A stretch of 64,000 bases of DNA from Schistocerca nitens (GCF_023898315.1 NC_064623.1:18923140-18987139); one strand, 5' to 3'; counted from the first letter of the stretch, positions 1-11,676 are shown. Numbers and translations: made by a program. Notes: generated by a model not told the origin, from the sequence alone.

Positions 1-88
1 CTTGAACGACTAGAGATAGGATGTTCATATCCACGGTACTTGTACACTAGTATGTTCTGCAGAATTTCAGTCACCTCTGTTCAGCATG

Positions 89-284
89 ATCAAATGGCTC
101 TGAGCACTATGGGACTTAACTTCTGAGGTCATCTGTCTCCTACAACGTAGAACTACTTAAACCTAACTAACCTAAGGACATCACACACAACCACGTCCGA
201 GGCAGGATTCGAACCTGCGACCGTAGCGGTCGCGCGGTTCCAGACTGCAGCGCCTAGAACCGCTCGCACAAACCCGGCCAGCCG
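89..284 (-). mobile_element. tRNA-derived SINE (family I), inserted in Tc1 family A
   Basis: In reverse complement it starts GGC and contains a tRNA-like head with the B box GGTTCGAATCC, then the body that ends GCTCAGAGCCATTTGA. It is flanked by a 10-bp target duplication, GTTCAGCATG (79-88) and GTTCAACATG (285-294), with one mismatch. It interrupts the 3' part of the family A Tc1. It has no poly-A tail, like the other copies at 11056, 30301, 33905 and 38917. The family is abundant in Schistocerca as far as I recall. Confidence 0.92.
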
Positions 285-308
285 GTTCAACATGTGTTGT
301 GTTGCCTA

Positions 309-1307
309 GTAGGCCATGGACCCTGATAACTTGTTCCATACAATGTTGGCATCGATGCGTATAAGGCGCGATTGGCGTCCTATGGAATAGCCAACTACCC
401 TCCATTCACCTGGTTCCAAAGTTCGTTTGTGGTAGTTGGCATTGGGCCACAGCGCTGCACACGTCTTTTCACCATACCCTTTCACGTTTTCGACTGGCGG
501 CAAGTTTGGTGATTTGGCGGACCGGGGCCAAAAGCTGACATCCTGTGACACCACGAAGGCACGTGTTCGTACAGCAACATGTGGTCGTGCATTGTCTAAC
601 AAGTGGCGTCTAGGGTGCTGTGCAGAAATGGTATGGTTGCGGGTCGCAGGGTGTCATTCACGTATGTCACACTGGTCACAGTGCTTGATCACGCACCGGC
701 TGTGATTTGTGGTTGTGTACCCAATAGCACCCGACACCGTAAGGGCTCAAGTTGGCGCGGTACGTGTTGTCCGAATGCAGTCACTACGATGTCTGCGCCG
801 AACCAAAATGAGGCCATCATATGCAAACAAACAGATCCACGATTCGTCCGAAAACACTATCTGATGCAATTCCTGCCCCCACTGACGTCGCTCCAAACAC
901 TATTACCATCTTGCACGTTGCTCATTTGTCAAAGGTGGGCGGAGAAGTGGACGACGCGCAAGTAGACCATGCCGTAATAAACGACAATGGACCGTCACCT
1001 CTGTGTTACACTGTTGCATTGTTGCGCCAGAACCGAGGTGGACGCAGATCTGTCCTGCAACGCCATTCGGGTGAGGTGTCGATCTTCTTGGGAGGGAGGT
1101 CTGGGTGGTGCGGCCTGACCCATCTCATCGTGTTCTGCGGCCTTCCGTGAACCATTCCGCACCCATCTGTTGCACTGCCGAAACACTTCGTCCCACACGA
1201 GCAGCGATTTCCCGGATGGATGAATCACGTTCTCTCATGACAATAGTGCGCCCTCTTCCAAACTCACTGATTTGATGGTAAGATTCCCGCATACGTCTGC
1301 GAGGCAT
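309..1307 (-). pseudogene. Tc1-like transposase (family A), frameshifted
   Basis: Read on the minus strand from an ATG at 1307. The N-terminal part (1307-1125) is a helix-turn-helix segment with SIREIAARVGRSVSAVQQ, the paired-like DNA-binding domain of Tc1 transposases. The catalytic core is split over several frames: FSDES (first Asp) lies near 870-840, LDNARPH (second Asp) near 600, and VENV (Glu) near 490. Thirty-four residues separate the second Asp from the Glu, so this is DD34E. Several frameshifts and stops mean it cannot make a working enzyme. A normal protein of this type has about 340 residues. Confidence 0.85.
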
Positions 1308-1518
1308 CCTCCACGTTTGCTCAAGTCACACTGTCCATTACCTTCTTTTTACAGCGACGAGTGCCGCAGGCACGTTTGCCGGTAGGTGGTGTTGCACCGC
1401 GGTATCAATGTTGACGCTAAAGCCGCGGACCGACATGTTCCAAATGCTATTCACATCTGCAGAACATAATAATGTAGATGTCCTGTGAATACGAACGTCC
1501 TATCCCTAATCGTTCAAG

Positions 1519-2193
1519 TTGTTTTGTAATTTTTTCTTTTTTTTCGCAAAGTGAGTGTAGTTGTAACTGAGGTATGAACTCATGACCAGGGTTCTAGGGT
1601 CATGTCATGGATTATGTGGTTCACCAAACGATATTTGTAGTCAGTATTTTTTCACCAACAAAAGTCTGTGACGCGCTGTCTCTATATAATGGGTACTTCA
1701 CACCTCTACAGATATGCCCAAAGTAGTACAGTAGCGACAAATAATGGGCTAAAAAGGGTCTTAACAAGCCTGAAAAAGAACTTGACAAGGCCACCATAAG
1801 TTATGTAAAACTGGAAAGAGTGCAAATTCAGTAAAATGTTTCTAATAAAATTTTTACTCTTTTAAGATACGCATCGTAACTGGGCGTTTTCGATGAATTG
1901 TAATTGATGAACAAAATATCCAGAAAAAAATGTTTAGCAAACGATTTTGTGTTAATTGTACATTATGCTTACTTTTTTGGTTCACAGGTGTAAACGTATC
2001 TAAACGTAATAATACTGTATCTAAACGTGTTGAAGCATATGAACAAACCGTCAGTCTTTACTGACCTATAGAATTCGTCTTATACCGAGTGCCGCAGAAA
2101 AGCAGACTGTTTGCATAGAGCGAACAGGTCGAGGATTATATTGTAAAACATTTTCACTCGCAGCACCGAATCCTTTGCGTATTACCACTTCAC
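1519..2193. other. No gene recognised
   Basis: AT-rich DNA with no convincing reading frame and no repeat that I can match elsewhere in the window. The last 90 bases or so may be the 3' untranslated part of the mariner-type remnant that follows. Confidence 0.6.
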
Positions 2194-3279
2194 TCACAGC
2201 TGATCTTTTGAAAATGATCTTTTTAGGTGACCACAATTGTTACGTTGACAGTCAGACAATCTGTGATGTAAATCATTCACGGCACGTTCAAGCATCTGTA
2301 TAGGAACCTTTCTGTTTCCTGCACGAATGGTGTCTTTCAGTTCCGCTGAATACACCCTGTGTTTAAGGAAATCATAAAGGAAGTAATCACAGACCGATAA
2401 GGAGGGAAATCTGGGAGGCCACGACATGTCACCATTTTTTGAAACGGCGTGATTACCAAACACACTACGCACTGCTGACGTTGAAATTCAGCACAATATC
2501 ACGTAGCACCATCTCCCTGAAACAAATACTCATTTGCAGGAAGCCGTTCAAGTTCAGGTGAGAGGAATCGGTCAACTGTGGCAGCATACCACTCGGATGT
2601 GATTGTGGTTGCCCGTCCATGTTCATCCTCAAGAAAGAAAGAAAGAAAGAAAGGGCTGATTGTACCCACTGAAGAGACAAGCGCTCCACACTGTGACTTT
2701 GTGGATGTCTAAGGAGCGTTGACAGAATACGTGAGGGCTACCCTCGGACTAGTAATAGCACGTTTGTTTGTTGACGTAACCACTGAGATGAAATTGTGCC
2801 TCTTCGCTCATCCACCATAGGAAATTTAAGAAGTTTCCATCGTCCCAAATTTTAGTCAACAGTTAAATTGACAGTCGCTCGCTTTTCATAATCACTTTCA
2901 CTTAACTGTTGCACAAGTTGTATTTTGCAGCTTTACATCATTCCGTAAAATTCTGTGCACACTACGCCACACTACGCCTCACTGCAGCCGCAGCTCATCT
3001 CACAGAACGTTTTGGACTGTTGGTTACAACATTTTCCACCGCATCTATTCGTTCCTATGAGCGACAACTTCTCGACCTTCCTGGCGATTACAACTTAAGT
3101 GCAGTTCCAGTTGCTTCAAAATTTTTCACCCGTTACGTCACTGCACGAGTAGATGGCACGACAACATTCCGTCTAAGGTTAAAATAGTGAGGGCATTCCC
3201 TTCTAGCAGCAGCAACACAGTCTCCGTTGTAAAAGGCCTTCACAGCCACAGTATTTTCAGGCCAGCTCCAGCGCTCCAT
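2194..3279 (-). pseudogene. Mariner-superfamily transposase remnant (IS630-Tc1-mariner)
   Basis: The minus strand shows the pieces of one transposase in the right order but in different frames. N-terminus 3279-3133: MERWSWPENTVAVKAFY, then CVAAARRE, the usual first helices of this family. Middle, near 2960-2900: KIQLVQQLSESDYEKR. Near 2820-2780: MSEEAQFHLSGYVNK, where the usual SDEA has become SEEA, so the first catalytic Asp is lost. C-terminus 2472-2194: SWPPRFPSLSVCDYFLYDF, with the third acidic residue in CDYF. Many frameshifts and stops. A (GAAA)n expansion lies inside the coding part. TIRs were not found. Confidence 0.82.
2631..2653. repeat. (GAAA)n microsatellite
   Basis: About six GAAA units. 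It sits within the dead transposase and must have expanded after the gene decayed, since it encodes a Phe/Leu/Ser run with no counterpart in the family. Confidence 0.85.
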
Positions 3280-3393
3280 CGCAGCAAATGGTGTAAATAC
3301 CTGGAACACATAACAAACAATCAGTGTTGCCAATAATACCATTCCGCTTTTAGAGAGTAATTGATACAGCTAGTATTTGTGCCAGACACACTG

Positions 3394-3538
3394 TATAAGC
3401 AGAACACCCTGCTGTAGGAGGGAAAAGAAGGGAACCTACGGAAAAATGATCCCGTTGCAGCACAAAAAAGACGAATACGTTGCTCTTCAAAAAACTCTGA
3501 CAGAAAAGTCGGAAAGCAGATGCCTCAATTCCAGTTCC
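3394..3538 (+). repeat. Unclassified interspersed repeat X, copy 1
   Basis: Starts TATAAGCAGAACACCCTGCTG in part and matches 7714-7867 along its length: the two share CCCTGCTGTAG, then GCACRAAAA, then CTCTGACAGAAAAGT. No coding sense or terminal repeats were seen. The family is unknown to me. Confidence 0.65.
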
Positions 3539-3544
3539 GCCAAT

Positions 3545-4082
3545 GATGCAGCTGTTGTTCTGTAGTAACCAGAAGCAGTGATCTTTCCGTTTCTTGGGAG
3601 CAGACTAGAAGGTGTATACTAGGCTTGTCATTTGTAGCCCAAAGATAAGTCCTGTGGGTTGGTATCTTCTTTGTATCATATTCTTTCTGGGGAAAAACCC
3701 GACTTACAATCAGCAACGGTTATTCTGAAATGCTTTTAGCAATCAGGTTAAACTGATACGAAAAACGCACATATAAATATCCGAAAACCGGTTGTTTCAG
3801 CTATAACCGCACATCCCTAGTCACTTCCAATTATGCTGGCGACATCCCGAATGGCTAACGGTCATGCTTCGCCTGGCGAGTAGGCTGCTCCGCGCAACCT
3901 GCGTGACTAGAGGGAAGGCTAGCCTGCAGTGGTAGTGACACCGCACGCCTCGCGGTCACAACAGAAATTCTCTAAGTGGCAGCAAGAATATACAGGAAGG
4001 CAAAGGTTATTTGAAGTTTTCGCATAAACTAGACTGCAATTATAAGAGTAGCGGGAGATGAAAAGGAACTAGTGTTTGCGAG
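3545..4082. other. No gene recognised
   Basis: Contains short open frames only. A GC-richer patch near 3830-3965 has no recognised similarity. Confidence 0.5.
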
Positions 4083-4974
4083 TGAGACTAGGCTATATAG
4101 CCTATCCCCGATTCAGTCTGTACATAGAGCAAGCACGAAAAGAAACCAAGGAGAAATTAGGTGATCGTATGAACGCTTAGGGATCAGAAATAAAGTATTT
4201 GCAGTTTGGCAATAGCAGTGTAATTCCGACAGAGACAGCGAAGCACTTGGACGAAAATTTGAATGGAATGAATAGTACCTTAAAAACAAAATTGAAGATG
4301 AACATCTACAAAAGTAAAACAAGGATGTAGAAATCGAATCATCAGATGAAGCTGACTGAATTAAATTAGGAAATGAGACACGTAATAAGATTAGTTTTCC
4401 TGTTTGCGTAGTGAAGAACTGATGACGGTCCAAGTAGAGCAGGTACGGAATACAGCCTTGTTATCGCACGAAAAACGTTTCTGAAAAACAGGAAATTGTT
4501 TACATGTAATATAAATACGAGCGATAGGAAGTCTTTTCTTAAAGTATTTGTCTGGAGTGTAGCCTTGTACGAAAGTGAAAGGTGGAGAAGGGCAGATCAG
4601 ACAAGAAGAGTGTAAAAGCTTTTGAAATGTGGTGCTACAGTTGAGTGCTGGAAATTAGGTGGTTAGATCATGTAACTAATGAGGAGGTACAGAATAGAAC
4701 TGAGGAAAAAACATACATACGGCAAAAATTACTTAAGAAGAGGATCATTTGGTATGATACTTTCTGACTCACCAAGGACCCGTCAATTTGCTAATGGAGG
4801 AAAGTGTTGGAGGCAAGAATTTAGAGGGAAACCGAGTGATGAATACGGGAGACAGACTTAAATGAACAAAAGTTGCAGTACTTACTCAGAGATGGGTATT
4901 CTTCCACAGCATAGGTCAGTGTGGAGAGCTACATCGAACTAGTCTTCAAACTAAAAACAACGGCAACAACAGTT
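4083..4974 (+). pseudogene. RTE-like LINE reverse transcriptase fragment (family I), copy 1
   Basis: Heavily decayed copy of the LINE at 34792-35715. Shared landmarks in order: the RT segment that encodes GCSLSPMLFNLYIEQ in the better copy (here near 4095-4130), then GNET, then KVFVWSVAL at 4540-4570, EMWCYS near 4625, and the 3' end GTGTGGAGAGCTACATCGAA near 4920 followed by a CAACA-rich tail. Dozens of stops and frameshifts. It is 5'-truncated, as most LINE copies are. Confidence 0.75.
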
Positions 4975-5039
4975 GCACGTGAGTACTGGTGCACGACATG
5001 CTCGGTACAACATTTGTTTCGTTATACATCGTTACTCCT

Positions 5040-5440
5040 GACAAGGCTTCTTATGCTCTGCGGGAATCCATGGGCTTTCATTCTCGTTTCCTTCATCTCT
5101 TTAACTTTCATGTAGCTAACTTCTGTTAAGCTCTGTAGGTACTTGAATCTCTCCACTTCCTTCAGAGCTTGCCCTCTGTTCCTTACATCCTTTGCTACTC
5201 TCATCGTATTCCCAGTGTCACCATTACTTGATACTTACTTGCATTTTTCAGTTCATACTGTCGCACCACTTCTTCCAATTTAGCTAGCCTTCCAAGCGCC
5301 CCTCCTTCCCCATTTTCCCACACCATTAAATTATCTGCAAACAGCATTGGTATTCTAATTTTACTTCGTATTCGCATACACAACGGTGCGCTATGGCTTT
5401 TCAGAAAAATCACAGATGGGCAAACCTTAGTCCTTCCGAT
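5040..5440 (-). pseudogene. LINE reverse transcriptase fragment
   Basis: On the minus strand 5413-5201 encodes an RT stretch with LFADNLMVW, the YXDD box in which the second Asp is Asn. It is followed, one frame away at 5204-5022, by EVERFKYLQSL, the usual post-palm motif (FKYLGS), and KETRMKAHGFPQSI. It opposes the LINE fragment just upstream, so at least two insertions are involved. The clade was not resolved. Confidence 0.65.
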
Positions 5441-5853
5441 TACCAGTCCAGAATATCTCTACCCATTGTTTTACCTTGCTCCATTTGATTACTGAATACT
5501 TAACAAGAACAGTAAGGACTATGTACAGTACGTGAAAATAATCACTTGATTTTTTTTTAAATTTGCATCCACTCGCAAAGGAGTAGCTGAACTTCAGTTA
5601 CCACAATCATCAGTGCAAGTAGAAAAGATTCAAAAAGGGACATGATTCAGACCGATGTTTGTGATTCAATTATCTGACCACGAGCTGGAGCAACGAATTC
5701 CAGACTGCCGTTTAGTCTCCAAAGGTCGGTTTCTGATCCATAGGGTTTTTTGTGATGAATTATGACATATCGCAGTTCGCAAAGGACTCACGTAGTTTTT
5801 TTATATAAGAAAAGTCCCTATTATATAAGAGAGATGGAAAGGCATTTGATTTA
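5441..5853. other. No gene recognised
   Basis: The first 50 bases may still belong to the LINE fragment. The rest holds nothing I can name. Confidence 0.5.
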
Positions 5854-5855
5854 TA

Positions 5856-6499
5856 CAGCGAAGCCCCAAAGAAACTGGATAGGCTTGCGTATACAAATAC
5901 GGAGATATGTAAACAGGCGTATCGGTCGGCAACGCATACGTAAGACAGCTAGCGTCTCGCGCAATTGTTAGTCGGTTATTGCTGCTACAATGGCCGGTTA
6001 GCAAAATTTAAGTGAGTTTCAACATGGTGTTATAGGGATGGGGTACAGCATCTCCGGGGTAGTGATGAAGTTGACATTTTGCCGTACGACCATTTCACAA
6101 GTGTACCGTGAATATCAGGAACCCGGTCAAACATCGCTACAGTCGGAAAAAGATCCTGCAAGAGCGGGACCAACGACTACTGAAGACAATCGTTCAACAT
6201 GACAGAAGTACAACCATTCCGCAAATTGCTGCAGACTACAATTCCGCGGTATCAACGTCAGTGTGCGAACTATTCAAGGCAATATGATCGACAGGGTCTA
6301 TCAGAGACGAAGGCCCATTCGCGTATCCTTGATGACTGCACAACACAAAGCTTTAAGCCTCGCCTGGGGCCGTCCATATCGACATTGGACTGTTGATGAC
6401 TCGAAACGTGTTACCTGGTCGACGAGTCTCGTTTCAAATTATACTGAGCGGATAGACGTGTACGGGTATGGAGACCATCTCACGAATCCATGGACCGCG
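5856..6499 (+). mobile_element. Tc1-like transposon (family J), 5' half only
   Basis: Begins after a TA with CAGCGAAGCCCCAAAGAAAC, the terminal repeat of this family. A transposase frame starts at 5990 (MAG, then a stop, then LSEFQHGVIGMGYSISGVV), with the HTH domain followed by SVRTIQGNMIDRVYQRRRP and HWTVDDSKRVTWSTSLVS, the region before and around the first catalytic Asp. It stops abruptly at 6499, where a second copy in reverse orientation begins. Multiple frameshifts. Confidence 0.8.
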
Positions 6500-7629
6500 C
6501 ACTGAAGAGACAAAGAAACTGGCACACCTGCCTCATATCGTGAAGGGCACCCGCGAGCACGCAGAATTGCAACAACATGACGTGGCGTGGACACGACCAA
6601 TGTCTGAAGTACTACTGGAGGGAATTGACACTATGAATACTGGATGGCTGCCGATAAATCCGTAAGAGTACGAGGAGGTGGAGATCTCTTCTGAACAGTA
6701 CGTTGAAAGGCGTCCCATATATTCTCAATACTGTTCATGTCGGGGTTTGGTGGCCAGCGGAAGTGTTTCAACTCGGAAGAGTGTTCCTGGAGCCACTATG
6801 TAGCGATTCTGGACGTGTGGGGTTTCGCATTGTCCTGCTGGAATTGTGCAAGTCTCTCGGAATGCACAATGGACATGAATGGATGCAGGTGATCAGACAG
6901 ATGTCGGCTGTCAGAGCCGTAATTAGATGTATCAGGGGTCCCGTATCACTGCAACTGCACCGTCCCACACCATTACACAGCCTCGTCCAGCTTTAACAGT
7001 CCCCTGCTGACATGCAGGGTCCATGGAATCAAGAGGTTGTCTTCATACCCGTACATGTCCATCCGCTCGATACCAGACACTCGTCCGACCACACAACATG
7101 TTTCCAGCCATCAACAGTTCAATGTCGGTGTTCACGGGCCCAGGTTTGTATCGTGCAGTCATCAAGGGTACACGAATAGGCCTTCGGCACTGACACTTGT
7201 TGATGGCCCAGCAGTGAAGTCTGTCGCGATTTGCGGAAGGGTCGCACTTCTGTCACGTTGAACGATTCCCTTCAGTAGTCGTTGGTTCCATTCTTGGAGG
7301 ATCTTTTTCCGGCTGCAGCGATGTCGGGGATTTGATGTTGCACTGGATTTCTGATATTCACGGTACAGTTATGAAATGGTAAAATCCCCACTTCATCGCT
7401 ACCTCGGAGATGCTGTGTCCCATCGCTCGTGCGCCAAGTGTAAAACCATGTTCAAATTCACTTAAATCTTGCTAACCTGCCATTGTAGCAGCAGTAACCT
7501 ATCTAACAACCGCGCCAGACACTTGTTGTCCTTATATAGGCGTTGCCGACGGCAGGGCCTTATTCTGCCTGTTTACATCTCTCTGTATTTGAAAGCGCAA
7601 GCTTACACCAGTTTCTTCGCGCTTCAATG
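6500..7629 (-). mobile_element. Tc1-like transposon (family J), second copy, inverted
   Basis: Ends match the family J terminus: the left is CACTGAAGAGACAAAGAAAC at 6500, and the right, read in reverse complement from 7629, is CATTGAAGCGCGAAGAAAC. A TA lies just outside the right end (7630-7631). The transposase is read on the minus strand and is broken in all frames. 7025-7460 matches 5990-6490 of the neighbouring copy in inverted orientation. 6540-7020 encodes the C-terminal half. No TA is seen at the left end, so the junction with the first copy is a rearrangement, not a clean insertion. Confidence 0.8.
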
Positions 7630-7713
7630 TATGTGTCAAACTATGTAAATGTGTCGAAGTACTGGTATTTAAATTAACTGTCAAAGCTTTACTGACGTAC
7701 AGCTTTCGTTTTA

Positions 7714-7867
7714 TATAAGCAGCACTCCCTGCTGTAGCAGGAAGAAAAAGGAAACTAGTTGAATAGTGCTTCCGTCGGAGCACGAAAAGGGCGAAAAGAG
7801 CGAAGACGCTCTTCTTTGAAAGACTCTGACAGAAAAGTAGGAAAACAGCCGCGTCAACCTTCGTTCC
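7714..7867 (+). repeat. Unclassified interspersed repeat X, copy 2
   Basis: Second copy of the repeat at 3394-3538, in the same orientation and with the same order of short blocks. Both copies start with an upstream TATAAGCAG and end near GTTCC. Confidence 0.65.
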
Positions 7868-7959
7868 TTCTTCTTCTCCACAAAATTTTTACATGCGAAC
7901 ATATTCGCGCTTTTTTGCGCCGAATGAAAGTGGTATAGTAACAGTGATCATAGAAGAGA

Positions 7960-8025
7960 GAAGATACAGTGTCAGTGGAAAGAAAGTGATGATACAGCTC
8001 TCGTGTGACAGAAAAAATGACAGTG

Positions 8026-8070
<45 letters not shown>

Positions 8071-8700
8071 TGAAGACAATAGCAGTGAGTCGAGGAAAGA
8101 GCATATAGCGATGGTCACTGGGAGACAGCGGCAGTAAAAGAGAAATAGAAGTGGATTGAGATAGTGGCAGTGGGAGTAAAAGAGAGAGAAGACGGTGGAA
8201 AATAAAAAGAGAGATGAGTGGTGGCTATGCATAGGCTTCGGGGGTCTTGATCCCCCCTCCCCAGACAGGCGAACTTTTAACACGAAAAAATTTGCGCACT
8301 CCCTCCCACCCCCTATACTCCCGTTAAAGTTTCCTAGTTTAGGGGCGAAAACCCGAGAAATCCATCCCCAAGGACATGTGTGGAGAGGAGCCAAGCGAGA
8401 ATGAAAGAGACAGGGACAGTGTCAGAAAAAAAGAATGGGACAAAGACAATGGGAGTTGACAGATAGGCTGACAGACAGTGAAACTGCCTGAGAAAGAGAA
8501 AGCAGTAACTAAGGACGAGAGAAAGGATTGAAAACAAATACGGTGAGAGACATAGACCGGAGAAAGTGTCCGTGGGAGGAAGAGGTGATAGTGGGGACGA
8601 GACACGAGGAGGCGGAGGCAGTGAGAGGGAGATGCTGAGTATGGAGGGCTACCCACGAAGAGAGACTGGGTAAAAGGATTTAGAATCTTCTGTGTTAAAA
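7960..8700. repeat. Purine-rich low-complexity tract with (AG)n core
   Basis: A perfect (AG)n run at 8032-8066 lies at the head of about 650 bases of degenerate GA-rich DNA (GAGAGACA, GGAGGAAGAGG and similar). The long open frames here, for example about 140 codons on the minus strand at 7972-8394, encode Ser/Leu/Phe runs that come from the composition. I do not regard them as genes. Confidence 0.85.
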
Positions 8701-8837
8701 GAGCAGAAATATGTTCGGATGCCAAAAGATTTGGAGGGGAAGGTGGACTCTTCTATCAGAACCTTCTGAAGAGGAGCGTATTCGTCTTTTCTGTGCTCCA
8801 ACAGGATCATGTTATCTGTATACTATTTACTGGAATG

Positions 8838-9080
8838 TTCTGTTGCGGTGTGCTGACGACATAACACTGATCGCCGAAAGTGAACATACATTGAGTCGGT
8901 GATTGAGGAATCAGAACGTGCACTAGCTGAGGGCCATAATAGGCAAATCAGCGAAACGGAAAAAGGAAAGTGCGTACTAGTTGAACATGCTGGATGGTTG
9001 AATTTCATACTCGGACAAGAACCTAGTGCTGAGGTGACGGGATTTTGCTGTCTCGTAAATAAAAAACGGGTTGAGTCCAA
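8838..9080 (+). pseudogene. LINE reverse transcriptase fragment
   Basis: Encodes LLRCADDITLIAESEHTL, which fits the RT active-site box (here CADD), then a stop and EESERALAEG and QISETEKGK, the downstream palm segment. It continues to 9080 in the same frame. Both catalytic Asp residues survive in this scrap, but the rest of the enzyme is missing. It may be related to the RTE-like family I, though I could not confirm this. Confidence 0.6.
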
Positions 9081-9084
9081 AATC

Positions 9085-10669
9085 CACCAGAAAAAATTTG
9101 GAGGTTGTTCAGGAATGTTTTCCGACTATTGTGGTATCAGAAAGCCATGGTTTCCAAAGCTTCTCCATGGAATAAATACATTTCGTTTGATTTCTTTTCC
9201 ATACTGATCTTTGTAGCTGTTTTGGACTGGAAATATCCGAACAACAGTGCAAATGTCGACGTGGCCATTAAACAGTAAGTTCATCAGCGCACCTGATGAT
9301 GACAACATTTTCACTTGCTGAAACATTGTCCCCATTGATAACTGCTGTAAATGATGGCCTTTTTTGTATAATTTTATTGCATTGGCCACTGCACGAGATA
9401 CAATCTGAAAGAAGCAGCACGTTTCATGATTATTTTTGTACGCCTAGCGCGCTGTTTACTGCAGTATAATTTATTTCATAATGTTTCAGGTCGTATCTAA
9501 CCTGTCACCGTTCTGGTAAAGCGCATGACAGCCCAAATACATGCAGATTACGCAAATATTGTAATAGTAGTACTTCAGCCTCTTCATCCGGCTTAATTGA
9601 AAACACACAGAACACTCGACGCGGTAATTACTGAGCCGGCGCATGAATGTTAACCAAGTAATTACTCGACTTTGCTTTATCTGCAGTTCTATTTGCCCCC
9701 TGCTGTTAACTTGCTAAATTGCCAACAGGTAGCTGAAGCTAACCTCACACGCTATCGAGAATCAGCCTTACTAACGCTCTTTACAACGGACCACACTTCA
9801 CACTCGCGGATGGGATAGGAGCACACCGTCATCCCAAGGAACCCACTCCACATTCATAAAGAGCCAGTAACTCGTGTTCAGTGTAAGCTAGGCGAAATTA
9901 TAAACATTAAGAGACATATGATTGTGGCGTTCGCTGTGTTATTCAGTCGTTTGGTATTTAACTAATTAGCAAATGAAAATGATAATCTTATTTCATTACA
10001 GTGAGTAATAACTAAATAATTATTTCTCCCGGCTAAAGATTTGGTCAAGCTGCTAAAGAAATTCAAGTTAACGTCGTGTTAAAGTGTTGTCTGTAAGTTG
10101 TGTGTCACTAAATCACAGTTCATACAACAGATTCTATACAACTACTGATTATGATGGAAACAGTTATCTTCAGCAAAATGATTATTAAAACCACCGAATA
10201 TCAGCCGCGCACAACACTGACGTATGTTACCTGAAACAATATTCTACGCAACTCGTGGGTGATTAATTTCGGCTCCATACATCAGCAAGAAAAGTTTGTT
10301 ATATGGATCGTGCTATGAGCACTGTCTTTAAAGAACCAATCTGATTCGAATTATTTTCATTAAAATGAGTTCGGGACCACCGGTGCACATTTATATTTAC
10401 ACATTTGTATTACGTTCAGCATTTATGTCTGCAGAGTTGCATAATTTGAATTTGCCGCTGAGATAATTGTTAAGATGGCGGCTGACAATTGATAGAGACT
10501 TTCTATTGTTAGAGCAAATTTCCTTTGAACAGGATAAGTATTTGAAATGCTTATTAAACTTTACTTTCATATTGTGCACTATTTAGACTAATTTTCATCA
10601 TGCAAACCTGTGATACTTTCGTAAGAAACACAGATAAAAACGCGATATAAATCGCTATCATCAATGTCT
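9085..10669. other. No gene recognised (1.6 kb)
   Basis: AT-rich, with no coding sense and no repeat ends that I can identify. The only item of note is CTGATGATGACAACA...TTGCTGAAAC at 9293-9324, which resembles the stem-loop motif found at the ends of the Penelope-like elements. Confidence 0.55.
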
Positions 10670-10679
10670 GCCCTCCTTG

Positions 10680-10903
10680 GAGGAGGCGGAGATTAGTATT
10701 TAACGTCCCGTCGACAACGAGGTCATTAGAGACGGAGCACAAGCTCGGATTAGGGAAGGATGGGGAAGGAAATCGGCCGTGCCCTTTCGAAGGAACCATC
10801 CCGGCATTTGTCTGAACTGATCTAGGGAAATCACGGAAAACCTAAATCAGGATGGCCGGACGCGGGATTGAACCGTCGTCCTCCCGAATGCGAGTCCAGT
10901 GTG
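10680..10903 (-). mobile_element. tRNA-derived SINE (family II)
   Basis: In reverse complement it contains the B box GGTTCAATCC and the block GGTTTTCCGTGATTTCCCTA, then GGGCACGGCCGATTTCC. The flanks are a perfect 10-bp duplication, GCCCTCCTTG, at 10670-10679 and 10904-10913. The core block is one I recall from many insect genomes. The copy looks full length and quite young, given the exact duplication. Confidence 0.9.
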
Positions 10904-11055
10904 GCCCTCCTTGCAGCGGAAAGAAGTAATTAATACAGATAATACTTATTGAGAGAGGAATTAAAGTTACAAATAATTATTCACTCATATTTATAATAAT
11001 AATGAACTCTATTCTCAAGTAATAATTAACAAATAATTACAATTTCTTAACAGAC

Positions 11056-11242
11056 ACCGGCCGGAGTGGCCGTGCGGTTCTAGGCGCTTCAGTCTGGAAT
11101 CGCGTGACCGCTACGGTCGCAGGTTCGAATCCTGCCTCGAGCATGAATGCGTGTGATGTCCTTGGGTTAGTTAAGTTTAAGTAGTTCCAAGTTCTAGGGG
11201 ACTAATGACCACAGATGTTAAGTCCCATAGTGCTCAGAGCCA
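11056..11242 (+). mobile_element. tRNA-derived SINE (family I)
   Basis: Runs from ACCGGCCGGAGTGGCC through an A box (TGGCCGTGCGG), the B box GGTTCGAATCC and the body to GCTCAGAGCCA. It is flanked by a perfect 13-bp duplication, TTTCTTAACAGAC, at 11043-11055 and 11243-11255. It is one of the cleaner copies of the five here. Confidence 0.95.
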
Positions 11243-11676
11243 TTTCTTAACAGACCTCAGTTTGGTACGCGTCTTGCGTCCGCAACCCACAAAAGCCAAC
11301 CAACAAAAGGTAAAAACAAAGAAAGACAAACGCAGATCATAAAAGGAATTTGCAATTATCATTGTCTTTGTCTAATACACATCGATATGTCCAACTACAT
11401 CACAAAATATTATATAAATAATTAATATTTATCATCGTTTTATTTCACTGTTTTTTGATATGTCGGATAGGTAATGTTTATAACTGTTAGAGGCATAATT
11501 TCCTCTCGTCGCACTGTAGCTAAAATTTATCTCGTGGATGTTACATGGTGATGAGCGTGTTGGTTTAAAACAGCTAAAGGTACTATTTGTTATTTGCTTC
11601 TAATTATTTATTGGTAGCAGTACCCGGAGTGTGTTGCAGTGACCCTTTCCTTTGTAGATTTGTACACAAATTCAAA

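Larger units (their letters stand above)
1..1518 (-). mobile_element. Tc1-like DNA transposon (family A), degenerate
   Basis: The two ends are inverted repeats of about 63 bp: the left begins CTTGAACGACTAGAGATAGG and the right, read in reverse complement, begins CTTGAACGATTAGGGATAGG. Both arms run to TTCTGCAGA. Between them lies a broken transposase on the minus strand and a nested SINE. Without the SINE the element is about 1.3 kb, a normal Tc1 size. The left end coincides with the window edge, so the outer boundary cannot be confirmed. A second fragment with a matching end lies at 59880-60220. Confidence 0.85.

Noticed and set aside
7972..8394. 140-codon open frame on the minus strand, and similar frames to 8725
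   Set aside because: They lie in a GA-rich low-complexity tract and encode Ser/Leu/Phe runs. The lack of stops follows from composition, and no family motif is present.
11083..11142. tRNA-like sequence with A and B boxes (also in the other SINE copies)
   Set aside because: It is the head of a SINE with target duplications and a fixed tail. The cloverleaf is degraded, so it is not a functional tRNA gene.
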